The notes: generated by a model not told the origin, from the sequence alone. A stretch of 36,254 nt of DNA from Rhodocyclaceae bacterium (GCA_024710925.1 JANJTW010000023.1:1-36254), one strand, 5' to 3'. Counted from the stretch's first letter, positions 7,771 through 17,409 are shown. Numbers and translations are program-made.

Positions 7771-10053
7771 ATGTCTGCCGTTCGCGCGCATTCGCGCAGT
7801 CGTTTCATCCCCCGTCCGCTGGTCGCGGCCGTAAGCACCGCCCTCGCCACCCTTGCCGCTGCCGCACCGCCGGCCTTCGCCGAGCAGCAGCTGCGCGAGA
7901 CCGTCGTCACCGCCACGCGCAGCGAGGCGGCCATCGACGACCTGCCGCTCACCGTCACCGCCGTCACGCGCCAAGAGATGGACCGCCGCCTGCCGATGGA
8001 CGAGGCCGACCTCTTCCGCGACGAGCCCGACGTGGCGATGGCCCGCGACCTGCGCCGTTTCGGCGCAACGCGTGTGAACATCCGCGGCATCGAGGACAAC
8101 CGCGTCGTGCAGATGGTTGACGGGGTGCGCCTGCCCGATTTCTACAACGGCGGCGGCCCGACCAACTTCACGATGAGCGCAACGCCGTCGGCCTTCCCCG
8201 ACTTCCTGAAGCAGGTCGAGATCGTCCGCGGCCCGGCTTCCAGTCTCTACGGCTCGGACGCGATGGGCGGCGTCGTCGGCTTTGTCACGCTCGATCCGGC
8301 CGACATCGCCAGCGGCGACAAGAAAGCCGCGGTGCGCGTGCGCGGCGGCTATTCCGGCACAGGCGACCAGTTCTCGGGCAGCGTCGTCGGCGCCCTGCGC
8401 GGCGATTCGGCCGAGTTCCTGCTCGGTTACGGCGAGGCACGCGGCCACGAGACTGACAACATGGGCAAGGACGGAAGCACCGGCGCACGCCGTGAGAAGG
8501 CGAACCCGACCGATACCGCCGACCGCGGCCTGCTCGCCAAGCTGGTGCTGAGGCCGGCGGCCGGGCACAAGCTGTCGGCCACCGTCGAAAGCCGCGAGCA
8601 GAACGTCGAGACCGACATCCGCCGTCTTTCGGCGTCGCTGCCGCGGGTGACGACGATGCTCGGCGACGATAGCAGCGAGCGCACCCGCTTCAGCCTGGAA
8701 TACGAGCACAAGCCGGCCGGCCTCTTCTACGACCGGCTGACGGCGCGCGTCTATCACCAGGACGCCAAATCGCACAACGAGAACTACCAGCGCCGCAGCA
8801 ACACCAGCGCCGGCTGCTCGGCGGTGACCGCCGGCGCCAACCAGTGCGACCTCTACCAGGACTTCTTCTTCGAGCAGCAGAGCGCCGGCCTCAACCTGCA
8901 GTTCGAATCGCTGCTCGGCAAGGACGTGACTCACCTCCTCACCTACGGCCTCGATCTGATGCGCCTCGACACCGAGGAGCTGCGCGACGCGACCGCCTAC
9001 AACCGGACCGCTGGCACCTCGACCAAGAACATCGTCGGCGAAACCTATCCGCTGCGCGACTTCCCGAACGGCCGCAGCGACACCGTCGGCCTCTTCCTGC
9101 AGGACGAGATCGGCGGCCTCGCCGGCGGCCGGCTGACGCTGACGCCGGGAATCCGCTACGACCACACCCGGCTGAAGCCGGAGGTCGACGCGCTGGCGCA
9201 GGGCGTGCTGACGGCGATCAACCGCAGCGTTTCCGAGCAGAGCTACAGCCGCTTCTCGCCGAAGCTCGCGGCGCAGTGGAAGTTCAGCGAGCGGCTGTCG
9301 ACCTACGGCCAGATCGCCGCCGGTTTCCGCGCGCCGAACTACAACGAGGTCAACGGCGCCTTCCGCAACAGCGCGCAGCGCTATGCGACGACCCCGAACG
9401 GCGAGTTGAAGCCGGAGACCAGCGTCGGCGTCGAGTTCGGCCTGCGCGCCAGGGCCGCGACGGCGCGCGCCCAGATCGCCGTCTTCCACAACAAATACAA
9501 GGATTTCATCGAGAACGTCCGCCTCGCCTGCCCGGCCGACCCGGCCTGCGTGACGATCGGCGGCATCAACTACATCACCTACCAGTCGCGCAACCTTTCC
9601 AAGGTCCGCATCTACGGCGCCGAAGCGCGCGGCAGCTGGGACTTCCAGCCGGGCTGGCGCGTCGACGGCGCGCTCGCCTACGCGCATGGCGACAACCAGG
9701 AGGACGGCGAGCCGCTGAACAGCATCGAGCCGCTGCGCGCCAGCCTCGGCCTGGTTCGCGACGCCGGCAGCTGGGGCGCTGAGGCACGCCTGCGCGCGGC
9801 AAGCCGCAAGGACCGCATCGACGACAGCGGCGGCCGCTACTACCGCACCCCGGGCTACGGCGTCACCGACCTCGCCGCGTGGATCAAGCCCAGCCGCGAT
9901 ACGCGCGTCACCGTCGGCGTGAACAACCTGTTCGACAAGAAGTACTGGCTGTGGAGCGACATCCGCCAGGCCGACTCGATCAACCCGGTCGCCGTCGACT
10001 TCTACTCGCAGCCCGGACGGACCTTCCGCATCGCCTTCCAGGCCGACTTCTGA
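7771..10053 (+). CDS. TonB-dependent hemoglobin/transferrin/lactoferrin-family (heme) receptor
   Basis: Signal peptide, TonB box-like ETVVTATRSE, plug VNIRGIEDNRVVQMVDGVRLPDFYNGGGPTNF, VEIVRGPASSLYGSDAMGGVVGFVTLDP, C-terminal PGRTFRIAFQADF. Confidence 0.9.
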   Translation: MSAVRAHSRSRFIPRPLVAAVSTALATLAAAAPPAFAEQQLRETVVTATRSEAAIDDLPLTVTAVTRQEMDRRLPMDEADLFRDEPDVAMARDLRRFGATRVNIRGIEDNRVVQMVDGVRLPDFYNGGGPTNFTMSATPSAFPDFLKQVEIVRGPASSLYGSDAMGGVVGFVTLDPADIASGDKKAAVRVRGGYSGTGDQFSGSVVGALRGDSAEFLLGYGEARGHETDNMGKDGSTGARREKANPTDTADRGLLAKLVLRPAAGHKLSATVESREQNVETDIRRLSASLPRVTTMLGDDSSERTRFSLEYEHKPAGLFYDRLTARVYHQDAKSHNENYQRRSNTSAGCSAVTAGANQCDLYQDFFFEQQSAGLNLQFESLLGKDVTHLLTYGLDLMRLDTEELRDATAYNRTAGTSTKNIVGETYPLRDFPNGRSDTVGLFLQDEIGGLAGGRLTLTPGIRYDHTRLKPEVDALAQGVLTAINRSVSEQSYSRFSPKLAAQWKFSERLSTYGQIAAGFRAPNYNEVNGAFRNSAQRYATTPNGELKPETSVGVEFGLRARAATARAQIAVFHNKYKDFIENVRLACPADPACVTIGGINYITYQSRNLSKVRIYGAEARGSWDFQPGWRVDGALAYAHGDNQEDGEPLNSIEPLRASLGLVRDAGSWGAEARLRAASRKDRIDDSGGRYYRTPGYGVTDLAAWIKPSRDTRVTVGVNNLFDKKYWLWSDIRQADSINPVAVDFYSQPGRTFRIAFQADF

Positions 10054-10077
10054 CAACGAGGAGAAAAGGCTGGAGAC

Positions 10078-10111
10078 AAGCCCCCCGGCACGCCCGCGCG
10101 TGCCGGGGCTT
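10078..10111 (+). other. Intercistronic GC-rich hairpin
   Basis: CCCCGGCACGC-ccgc-GCGTGCCGGGG (11 bp), extended by AAG/CTT across a 2-nt bulge; no T-tract. Confidence 0.65.
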
Positions 10112-10130
10112 CCCGCCGCAAGGAGTCACG

Positions 10131-10427
10131 ATGGATACCGCACCGAAACCGCAACTGCCCGATCCGGACGCGCTCGTCGCCGCGCTGCTGACGATGATGA
10201 CGCGCTTCTCCTGCCTCGGCTGCCCGCGCCTGGCCGGCCGCATCCGGCGAAATCTCACACTGCTGAAGCACTACGGCGACGACGAAATGTCACCGCTGCT
10301 GAAGCAGCTCGCCGTCCGCCTCGAAGGCGAATGGGCGCAACTCCAGTTCGCGCTCGCCGACACCGAAGAACCCCAGACCGCCACCGATCACCACGCCACC
10401 CTGCCCGCCAGCCAGTCGCTGCACTGA
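10131..10427 (+). CDS. Small hypothetical protein with CLGC motif (98 aa)
   Basis: MDTAPKPQLPDPDALVAALLTMMTRFSCLGCPRLAGRIRRNLTLLKHYGDDEMSPLLKQLAVRLEGEWAQLQFALADTEE...; AAGGAG SD upstream; lies between the receptor and the cobN-like gene. Confidence 0.75.
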   Translation: MDTAPKPQLPDPDALVAALLTMMTRFSCLGCPRLAGRIRRNLTLLKHYGDDEMSPLLKQLAVRLEGEWAQLQFALADTEEPQTATDHHATLPASQSLH

Positions 10428-10453
10428 TCGCCGACCAGCAAGCCGAGACCCTC

Positions 10454-13400
10454 ATGCCGTTTTCCCGATTGTTCCGTCACGCCCTGCTCGCCGCCACCCT
10501 GCTCGCCGGCGCCGCTCAGGCCGACACCGTGCTCTTCGTCTCGACCAGCCCGGTGCCGCACGGCAAATTCACGAAACTCGCCGAGATCGGCGCCGCGCAC
10601 GGCTTCAAGGTCGAAGCGAAGCAGGCCGAGAAGCTGCCGGTCGAGCCGGACGCCTCGCTGTGGCGCGGCGCCGACCTCGTCGTCTTCGACGCGCCGCGCG
10701 ACCACCTGCGCGAGCAGATGCGCGCCAGGCTGGCCAAGGCGCTGCCCGCCCTCACCGTAGCGCAGCTGTGGATGCACGACAGCCAGCCGGAGGCGAAGGG
10801 CCTGCCGAAGCCGCTTGCCGACCGCCTGCACGCCTATTACATGAACGGCGCCCGGCCGAACTTCGAGAACTTCTTCCGCACGCTCGCCGCGCACCGCCAG
10901 GGCCAGCCCTTCGCCGGCATCCCGGCGCCGGTGGTCTTCCCGAAGGCGGCGATCTACCACCCGCAGGCGCCCGGCCTGGTCTTCGCCCATACGGCCGACT
11001 ACCTCGCATGGAAGCAGGTCGACCTGGCGAAGAAGCCGCCGATCATCGCCGTCGCGCTGCACCAGACCTACGTCGGCAGCGAACAGACCGCCTTCGTCGA
11101 CGACCTGATCGCCCGCATCGAGGCCGCCGGCGCCGTGCCGCTGGCCTGGTACGCGCCGGTGATGGGGCCGCAGGGCGGGCTGCTCAAGGTCGACGGCCAG
11201 CTCGTCGCCGACGCCATCATCAATACCCAGATCGTCCTCGACCCCGACGGGCGCCGGCAGGAACTGGCCGCCCTCGGCCTGCCGGTCATGCAGGCGCTGT
11301 CCTACCGCAAGGGCGACGAGGCCGACTGGCGCGCCGACCCGCAGGGCGTGCCGCTGATCGACGTGCCCTTCTTCCTCGCCCAGGGCGAATACGCCGGCAT
11401 CGCCGACGCCGTCGTCGCCGGCGCGCAGAAGAAGGGCGACGACGCGGTCACCGTCGTTGCCGAGCAATCGGCCGCCGTCGTCGCCAAGGCGCTGAACCAG
11501 GTCCGCCTGCAGCGTCTGGCGAACATCGACAAGAAGCTGGCGGTGATGTTCTGGAACTACCCGCCGGGCGAGAAGAACCTGTCGGCCTCCTACCTCAACC
11601 TGCCGAAGAGCTTCGTCGCCACGATGCAATCGTTGCAGGCGGCCGGCTACGACATCGAGCCGGAAGCGGAAACGATCCTCATCGGCAAGCTGCAGCGCCT
11701 GCTCGCCCCGTTCTACCGCGACGGACAGCTGCAGCCGCTGCTGCGCGACGGCTTGGCCGACAGGCTGCCGGTCGCCGTCTACCGCCGGTGGCTGGCGACG
11801 CTGCCGGAGCCGGTCCGCCGCGAACTGCACGAGCGCTGGGGCGAGCCGGAAAAGTCGGCGATGGTCGTCGCCAACGACGGCGCGCCGTACTTCGTCATCC
11901 CGCGCCTTTCCGCCGGCAAGACGGTGTTCACGCCGCAGGCACCGCGCGGCGAGAAGTGGGAAAGCAAGGAGAAGGCGCTCTACCACTCGACCAAGGCCGT
12001 CCCCTCGCACTACTACCTCGCCCAGTATCTGTGGCTGCGCGAGCAGTTCAAGGCCGACGCACTGATCCACTACGGCACGCACGGTTCGCAGGAATGGCTG
12101 CCGGGCAAGGAGCGCGGCCTCGCCATGACCGACTACCCGATGCTGGCGGTGGGCAACGTGCCGGTGATCTACCCGTACATCGTCGACAACATCGGCGAGG
12201 CGCTGCAGGCCAAGCGCCGCGGCCGCGCCACCATCGTCACGCACCAGACGCCGGCCTTCGCGCCGGCCGGCCTGCACGAGGCGACGGTGAAGATCCACGA
12301 CCTCTTGCACGCGTGGCTGGCGCAGGACGACGGCGCGGTCAAGCTGAAGCTCGCCGCCGACCTCAAGGCAGCGGTGCAGCAGGAGCGCATCGTCAAGGAC
12401 ATGGGCTGGAGCGAGGCGAGGATCGACGCCGAGTTCCGCAACTTCGTCGACGCGCTGCACGACCACCTGCACGAACTGGCGCAGACCGCGCAGCCGCTCG
12501 GCCTGCACACCTTCGCGACGCCGCCGCAGGAAACGCACCGCCTCGGCACCGTGCTGCTGATGCTCGGCAAGGGCTTCTGGGAGAGCGCGGCGAAGACCGC
12601 CGGTGTCGACGCCGGCGAGCTCGACGAAATGTTCGTCGCCAGCTACGAGAAGACCGTCGATGCACCGCCGTTCAGGCTCTTCCGCGACTGGCTGGACGGC
12701 CGCACGGCCAAGCCCGCCGACGCCGCGCTCGGCGAACGCTTCGCCCAGGGCAAACGCTGGTACGGCGACCTCGGCGCCGCCAACGAGATTAACGGCCTGC
12801 TCGCCGCGCTCGCCGGCAAATACATCCCGACCTCCTACGGCGGCGATCCGATGAAGAACCCGGACGCGCTGCCGACCGGCCGCAACCTGTATGGCTTCGA
12901 CCCGTCGCGCGTGCCGACGAAACAGGCTTGGGAAGCCGGCAAGGAGGCCGCCGAAGCGCTGCTCGCCGCGCACCGCGCAAAAACCGGCAGGACGCCGAAG
13001 AAGCTCGCCTTCTCGCTGTGGTCGGTCGAGACGATGCGCCACCAAGGCATGCTCGAAGCGCAGGCGCTGTGGACGATGGGCGTCGAGCCGGTGTGGGACC
13101 AGGGCGGACGCGTCGTCGATGTGCAGCTGGTGCCGCGCGACAAGCTCGGCCGGCCGCGCGTCGACGTCGTGCTGTCGGCGACCGGCCTCTACCGCGACCA
13201 TTTCCCGAACGCGATGAAGCAGCTGGCCAAGGCCGTGCAGCTCGCCGCCCGCGCCAAGGAGGCCGACAACCCGATGTTCGAGAACAGCCGTGCCATCGCC
13301 GCCCGGCTGATGAAGCAGGGCATCCCGGAAGCCGCGGCGGTGAAGGCCTCGGAAACGCGCATGTTCTCGTCCGAATCGGGCAAGTACGGCACCGGCCTCG

Positions 13401-14458
13401 ACGACGCGACGCTGGCCACCGATACCTGGCAGGGCAAGGCCGAGGGCGACCGCAAACTCGCCGACCTCTACCTGTCGCGCATGCAGTTCGCCTACGGCGC
13501 CGACGAGTCCGACTGGGGCAGCAAGGGTGCCCTCGGCGGCACGGCAAATGCAGCCGGTGCCGACGGGGAAGCGAGCCGCGGCGGTGCAAACATCAACCTC
13601 TACGCCGAGCACCTGAAAGGCACCGAGGGCGCCGTGCTGTCGCGCACCTCCAACCTCTACGGCATGCTGACCACCGACGATCCCTTCCAGTACCTCGGCG
13701 GCATCGGTCTCGCCGTGCGCCGCCTCGACGGCAAGGCGCCGGAGCTGTACATCTCGAATCTCCGTGGCGCCGGCAGCGGCAAGATCGAAGGCGCCGACGC
13801 CTTCCTCGCCAAGGAACTGGCGACGCGCAACTTCCACCCCGGCTACATCAAGGGGCTGATGGCCGAGGGCTACGCCGGCACGCTGCAGGTACTCGATGCG
13901 ATGAACAACTTCTCCGGCTGGACCATCGTCGCCCGCGAGATCGTGCGCGACGACCAGTGGCAGGAGTTCGCCGACGTCTACGTCCGCGACAAGCACGACC
14001 TCGGCCTGAAGGACTGGTTCGAACGGCACAACCCGGCGGCGCTGGCGCAGACCATCGAACGCATGCTCGAAGCGGCGCGCCAGGGCTACTGGCAGGCCGA
14101 CCCGCGCACGCTGGCCGAGCTGAAGGACCGCTACCGCGACCTCGCGCAGCGCCACGACGTCGTCACCGACAACCGGGCCTTCAAGGACTTCGTGGCCCCG
14201 GGCTTCGGCCTCTCGGCGCGCGCCGCCGCGCTGCCGGCGACGCGCCCGCAGCAGGCCGCCGACCTGGCGCCGCCGCCCGCCGCACCGGCCCCGCCGCCGG
14301 TGCAGGGCATGCTCCTCGAACGCGTCGAGGAAAAACCGGCGCCGCCGGCCCTGCCCTTCGCCCTGCTCGGCCTGGCGCTGCTGACGCTGGCCACCGTCGG
14401 CGGCGCCGCGCGCGCGCTGACCAATCCGGCGCTCGGCCGGACGGAGGTGACGGCATGA
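10454..14458 (+). CDS. CobN/ChlH (HmuS)-like chelatase with signal peptide and C-terminal TM anchor
   Basis: ALIHYGTHGSQEWLPGKERGLAMTDYPMLAVGNVPVIYPYIVDNIGEALQAKRRGRATIVTHQTPAF is the CobN/BchH core signature; N-terminal MPFSRLFRHALLAATLLAGAAQA; C-terminal Pro/Ala linker plus LPFALLGLALLTLATVGGAARAL. Confidence 0.9.
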   Translation: MPFSRLFRHALLAATLLAGAAQADTVLFVSTSPVPHGKFTKLAEIGAAHGFKVEAKQAEKLPVEPDASLWRGADLVVFDAPRDHLREQMRARLAKALPALTVAQLWMHDSQPEAKGLPKPLADRLHAYYMNGARPNFENFFRTLAAHRQGQPFAGIPAPVVFPKAAIYHPQAPGLVFAHTADYLAWKQVDLAKKPPIIAVALHQTYVGSEQTAFVDDLIARIEAAGAVPLAWYAPVMGPQGGLLKVDGQLVADAIINTQIVLDPDGRRQELAALGLPVMQALSYRKGDEADWRADPQGVPLIDVPFFLAQGEYAGIADAVVAGAQKKGDDAVTVVAEQSAAVVAKALNQVRLQRLANIDKKLAVMFWNYPPGEKNLSASYLNLPKSFVATMQSLQAAGYDIEPEAETILIGKLQRLLAPFYRDGQLQPLLRDGLADRLPVAVYRRWLATLPEPVRRELHERWGEPEKSAMVVANDGAPYFVIPRLSAGKTVFTPQAPRGEKWESKEKALYHSTKAVPSHYYLAQYLWLREQFKADALIHYGTHGSQEWLPGKERGLAMTDYPMLAVGNVPVIYPYIVDNIGEALQAKRRGRATIVTHQTPAFAPAGLHEATVKIHDLLHAWLAQDDGAVKLKLAADLKAAVQQERIVKDMGWSEARIDAEFRNFVDALHDHLHELAQTAQPLGLHTFATPPQETHRLGTVLLMLGKGFWESAAKTAGVDAGELDEMFVASYEKTVDAPPFRLFRDWLDGRTAKPADAALGERFAQGKRWYGDLGAANEINGLLAALAGKYIPTSYGGDPMKNPDALPTGRNLYGFDPSRVPTKQAWEAGKEAAEALLAAHRAKTGRTPKKLAFSLWSVETMRHQGMLEAQALWTMGVEPVWDQGGRVVDVQLVPRDKLGRPRVDVVLSATGLYRDHFPNAMKQLAKAVQLAARAKEADNPMFENSRAIAARLMKQGIPEAAAVKASETRMFSSESGKYGTGLDDATLATDTWQGKAEGDRKLADLYLSRMQFAYGADESDWGSKGALGGTANAAGADGEASRGGANINLYAEHLKGTEGAVLSRTSNLYGMLTTDDPFQYLGGIGLAVRRLDGKAPELYISNLRGAGSGKIEGADAFLAKELATRNFHPGYIKGLMAEGYAGTLQVLDAMNNFSGWTIVAREIVRDDQWQEFADVYVRDKHDLGLKDWFERHNPAALAQTIERMLEAARQGYWQADPRTLAELKDRYRDLAQRHDVVTDNRAFKDFVAPGFGLSARAAALPATRPQQAADLAPPPAAPAPPPVQGMLLERVEEKPAPPALPFALLGLALLTLATVGGAARALTNPALGRTEVTA

Positions 14459-16782
14459 GCCCCGCCGCCTCGCCGCTGGCTTCCGGCAAGTCCTTTCCGG
14501 AAGCCGTCGCCCCGTCCACCGCCATGGCCGCGCCCCCGTTCGCGCGCCGCCCCGCCGGCCCGCTCGCCGCCCTCGCCCTCGCCTTGCTCGCCGCCCCGGC
14601 AGCGGCGGAAACCCGGCTCGACGAAGTCGTCGTCACCGCCCCCCACGACGGACTCGCCGACCGCCGCGAGGCAGTCACCCAGAAGACCGTGCTCGACCGC
14701 AAGGAGATCGAGTCGCTCGGTGGCCTGACCGTCGGCGAAGTCATCCGCAAGCTGCCCGGCATCGACGCCGGCGAGCATTCCGGCGACGGCGCGCCGAGCG
14801 CCAAGGCGCGCGGCATGGGCCGCGACGCGGTGCAGTTCCTGGTCGACGGCGAACGGCCGACGGCCAACGCGCGCTACGCGCTGACCCTGGTCGGCCGCCT
14901 GCCGTCCGGCGAACTGGAACGCATCGAGATCCTGCGCGGTGCGTCGGCCGAGCACGGCGGCGGCGCGCCGGTCACCGTGAATCTGGTGATGAGGAAGGCC
15001 AAGCCGGTGGCCTCGACGACGCTGAAGACCGCCGTCGGCATCCGCGGCAGCAGCGGCGGCTTCGGCGGCCGAAGTGGTGCAGATTACGAGCCGAACGGCC
15101 AGTTCTCGGTCAGCCGCGGCGGCGGCGGCCAGCTCGACGACGGCACGCAGTTCTCGTGGCTGCTGCCGCTCACCGTGAACCACCACGGCCTGCCGCTCGA
15201 CAAGACGACGACGCGCATCCATTCGAACGCCGGCACGCGCAACCTGTGGCAGGAGGACCGCGAGCGCGGCCCCTACGAACTGAACGAGCTGATCCTGTCG
15301 CCGCGCCTGACCTGGAAGAAGGCCGGCGACAGCCTGACGCTGTGGCCCAGCCTCTACCGCAACGAGGGCACGCGCGAGTCGGTGCTGACCCGCTCGGCCT
15401 ATGCGAATCCGGCCGCCGGCACCGGCCTCGGCGCCGCCGGCGGCCGCGTCGACAACGAAGACAGCGACCTGACCATCGCCCGCCTGCGCGCCGAGGGCGA
15501 AATGAAGCTGGCCGGCGGCGGCAAGCTCTCGGGCCGCGCGGCGACGATGGGCGGCTGGCGCGACAGCGACACCGCGCGCAGCTGGCGCGACGCCGTCGGC
15601 ACCGTCACGACCCGCCGCGAGCAGCTCGGCCGCGACGAGCGCGAATTCTCCGCCGCCGTCCGCCTCGACCGGCCGCTCGGCGAGGCGATGAGTTCGTTCG
15701 GGCTGGAAGCGGCAACGCACCGGCGCGAGGAAACGCAGACGATTGTTGGCGACCTCGCCGGCAACGGCGCCTTCGCCGCGAGGCGTGAGACGGCCGACGC
15801 CAGCCAGCAACAATGGACCGCCTGGGCGCAGCACGAGTGGTCGCCGCGCGTCTTCGCGACCATGCCGCTGACGCTCACCGCCGGTCTGCGCGGCGAGAGC
15901 ATCCGCCTCGAATCCGATGGCCGCGACCGCCATGCCGGACAGCTGGCGCCGTCCATCGCCGCCCGCCTCGACGCCGGCGGCGGCTGGATCGCCCGCTCGT
16001 CCGCCGGCGCCGGCATCAAGGCGCCGAAGCTCGACGAAATCTCGGCGATCACCATCGGCAATACCGCCAGCGCCACCGGCAACACGCCGCTCGAACCCGA
16101 CCGCGCCGGCAACCCGAACCTCAAGGCCGAACGCAACGTCAATGTCGAGCTGGGTCTGGAACGCTACCTCCAGGGCGAAGCCGGCGAGATGGGCGTCCTC
16201 GGCGCCAGCGCCTACTGGCGGCGCACCGGGGATTTCATCGAGCGCACGACGCGACGCGAAGGCGCACGCTGGGTCGAACGCCCGACCAACCAGGGCACGG
16301 CGCGCCACTACGGCGTCGAGTTCGACGCCCGGCTGAAGAGCGAACTGTTCGGCGTCAAGGGCGGCGCGCTGCGCGCACACCTGACGCTGCCGCAGGGTCG
16401 TGTCGACGACCAACGACTGGGCACCACGCGCGACGCGCGCGAGCTGCCGCGCTACCAGTTCACGCTCGGCTACGAGCAGGCCTTGCCGTTGCTCGCATCT
16501 TCCGCCGGCTTCCAGCTGACGAAGAACGGCAGGACGCGCACCGACATTCCCGGCGAGCTCGCCGACGGCACGACGCGCGGCACGCTGCTCGACGCGCACT
16601 GGGTGAGGAAGCTCTCGTCCGCGCTGAACCTGCGCCTCTCGGCGCAGAACCTGCTGCGCGCCGACACGAAACGCAGCTCGGCGGCCTGGTCGAACCTCGT
16701 CGCCGGCACCGACGACTGGCGGCTGGCGAGCACCGAGAAGGGCCAGATCACCTGGCTGCTGTCGCTCGAAGGCAAGTGGTAA
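14455..16782 (+). CDS. TonB-dependent receptor (plug plus beta-barrel)
   Basis: ATGA overlap with the cobN-like gene; signal peptide, TRLDEVVVTAP TonB box, VGEVIRKLPGIDAGE, MGRDAVQFLVDGERP, LERIEILRGASAEHGGGAPVTVNLVMRK plug motifs; C-terminal LLSLEGKW. Confidence 0.88.
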   Translation: MSPAASPLASGKSFPEAVAPSTAMAAPPFARRPAGPLAALALALLAAPAAAETRLDEVVVTAPHDGLADRREAVTQKTVLDRKEIESLGGLTVGEVIRKLPGIDAGEHSGDGAPSAKARGMGRDAVQFLVDGERPTANARYALTLVGRLPSGELERIEILRGASAEHGGGAPVTVNLVMRKAKPVASTTLKTAVGIRGSSGGFGGRSGADYEPNGQFSVSRGGGGQLDDGTQFSWLLPLTVNHHGLPLDKTTTRIHSNAGTRNLWQEDRERGPYELNELILSPRLTWKKAGDSLTLWPSLYRNEGTRESVLTRSAYANPAAGTGLGAAGGRVDNEDSDLTIARLRAEGEMKLAGGGKLSGRAATMGGWRDSDTARSWRDAVGTVTTRREQLGRDEREFSAAVRLDRPLGEAMSSFGLEAATHRREETQTIVGDLAGNGAFAARRETADASQQQWTAWAQHEWSPRVFATMPLTLTAGLRGESIRLESDGRDRHAGQLAPSIAARLDAGGGWIARSSAGAGIKAPKLDEISAITIGNTASATGNTPLEPDRAGNPNLKAERNVNVELGLERYLQGEAGEMGVLGASAYWRRTGDFIERTTRREGARWVERPTNQGTARHYGVEFDARLKSELFGVKGGALRAHLTLPQGRVDDQRLGTTRDARELPRYQFTLGYEQALPLLASSAGFQLTKNGRTRTDIPGELADGTTRGTLLDAHWVRKLSSALNLRLSAQNLLRADTKRSSAAWSNLVAGTDDWRLASTEKGQITWLLSLEGKW

Positions 16783-16817
16783 GCCCCCCAACCCCCCAAT
16801 CCATTGAAGGAGAACCC

Positions 16818-17300
16818 ATGTCCACCCTGGTCGAAACCACGATGTACCAGATCTCGCAGGTCTTCCTGCTGCCGACGCTGGCGCTGATCGCCATCCTTTT
16901 CCTCTACGCCTTCTGGGTGCTCGGCGAGTTCGCCGTGCTCGCGCTGCGCCGCCGGCACGGCGCCGGCCGCGCGCTGGTTTCGCACTTCGCGCGCGCGCCG
17001 CAGCTCACCGCCGACGAACTCGACGTGCTCGCGCACAAGGCGCTGGAAACGCCGCGCATCGCCAGCCGGGTGACGCCGATGCTCGGCCTCGTCGCGACGA
17101 TGATTCCGATGGGCCCGGCGCTGAAGTCGCTGTCCGACGGCAATCTGGCGCAGGTCTCGGAAAACCTGACCGTTGCCTTCTCGGCGGTGATCCTGGCGCT
17201 GATCGCCGCGTCGATCACCTACTGGGTGGTGAACGTCCGCCGCCGCTGGCTCGCCGAGGAACTGCTGGAGATCGAGGCGCTGCGCGGGGTGAAGGCATGA
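16818..17300 (+). CDS. MotA/TolQ/ExbB proton-channel family protein
   Basis: TPMLGLVATMIPMGPALKSLSDGNLAQVSENLTVAFSAVILALIAASITYWVVNVRRRW; AAGGAG SD before ATG 16818. Confidence 0.86.
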   Translation: MSTLVETTMYQISQVFLLPTLALIAILFLYAFWVLGEFAVLALRRRHGAGRALVSHFARAPQLTADELDVLAHKALETPRIASRVTPMLGLVATMIPMGPALKSLSDGNLAQVSENLTVAFSAVILALIAASITYWVVNVRRRWLAEELLEIEALRGVKA

Positions 17301-17315
17301 GCGCCCGCCGCCGGG

Positions 17316-17393
17316 CCGCCCCAAGGCGGGCATCGTTAGCAACCGGAGTCCCGCAGGGACGAACCGTAATCACCTCCTCCCATGGGGAGGAGG
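17316..17393. repeat. Cluster of three hairpins in the exbB-like/DUF2149 spacer
   Basis: CCGCC-ccaa-GGCGG (17316-17329), GTCCC-gca-GGGAC (17348-17360), CCTCCTCCC-atg-GGGAGGAGG (17373-17393). Confidence 0.65.
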
Positions 17394-17409
17394 CAGGGAG
17401 GAAGGTCCA

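Noticed and set aside
7594-10056. 820-aa minus-strand ORF
   Set aside because: Antisense of the heme TonB receptor and its leader; no domain signature.
10388-14155. 1255-aa minus-strand ORF
   Set aside because: Antisense shadow of the CobN-like gene, which carries the HYGTHGSQEWLPGK signature.
10454-14458. Calling the CobN-like gene a cobalamin biosynthesis cobN
   Set aside because: Exported/anchored architecture, neighbouring heme receptor and Fur-like sites, no cob genes in the window; the aerobic cobaltochelatase role is not supported.
14131-16791. 886-aa minus-strand ORF
   Set aside because: Antisense of the second TonB receptor; composition typical of a mirrored GC-rich gene.
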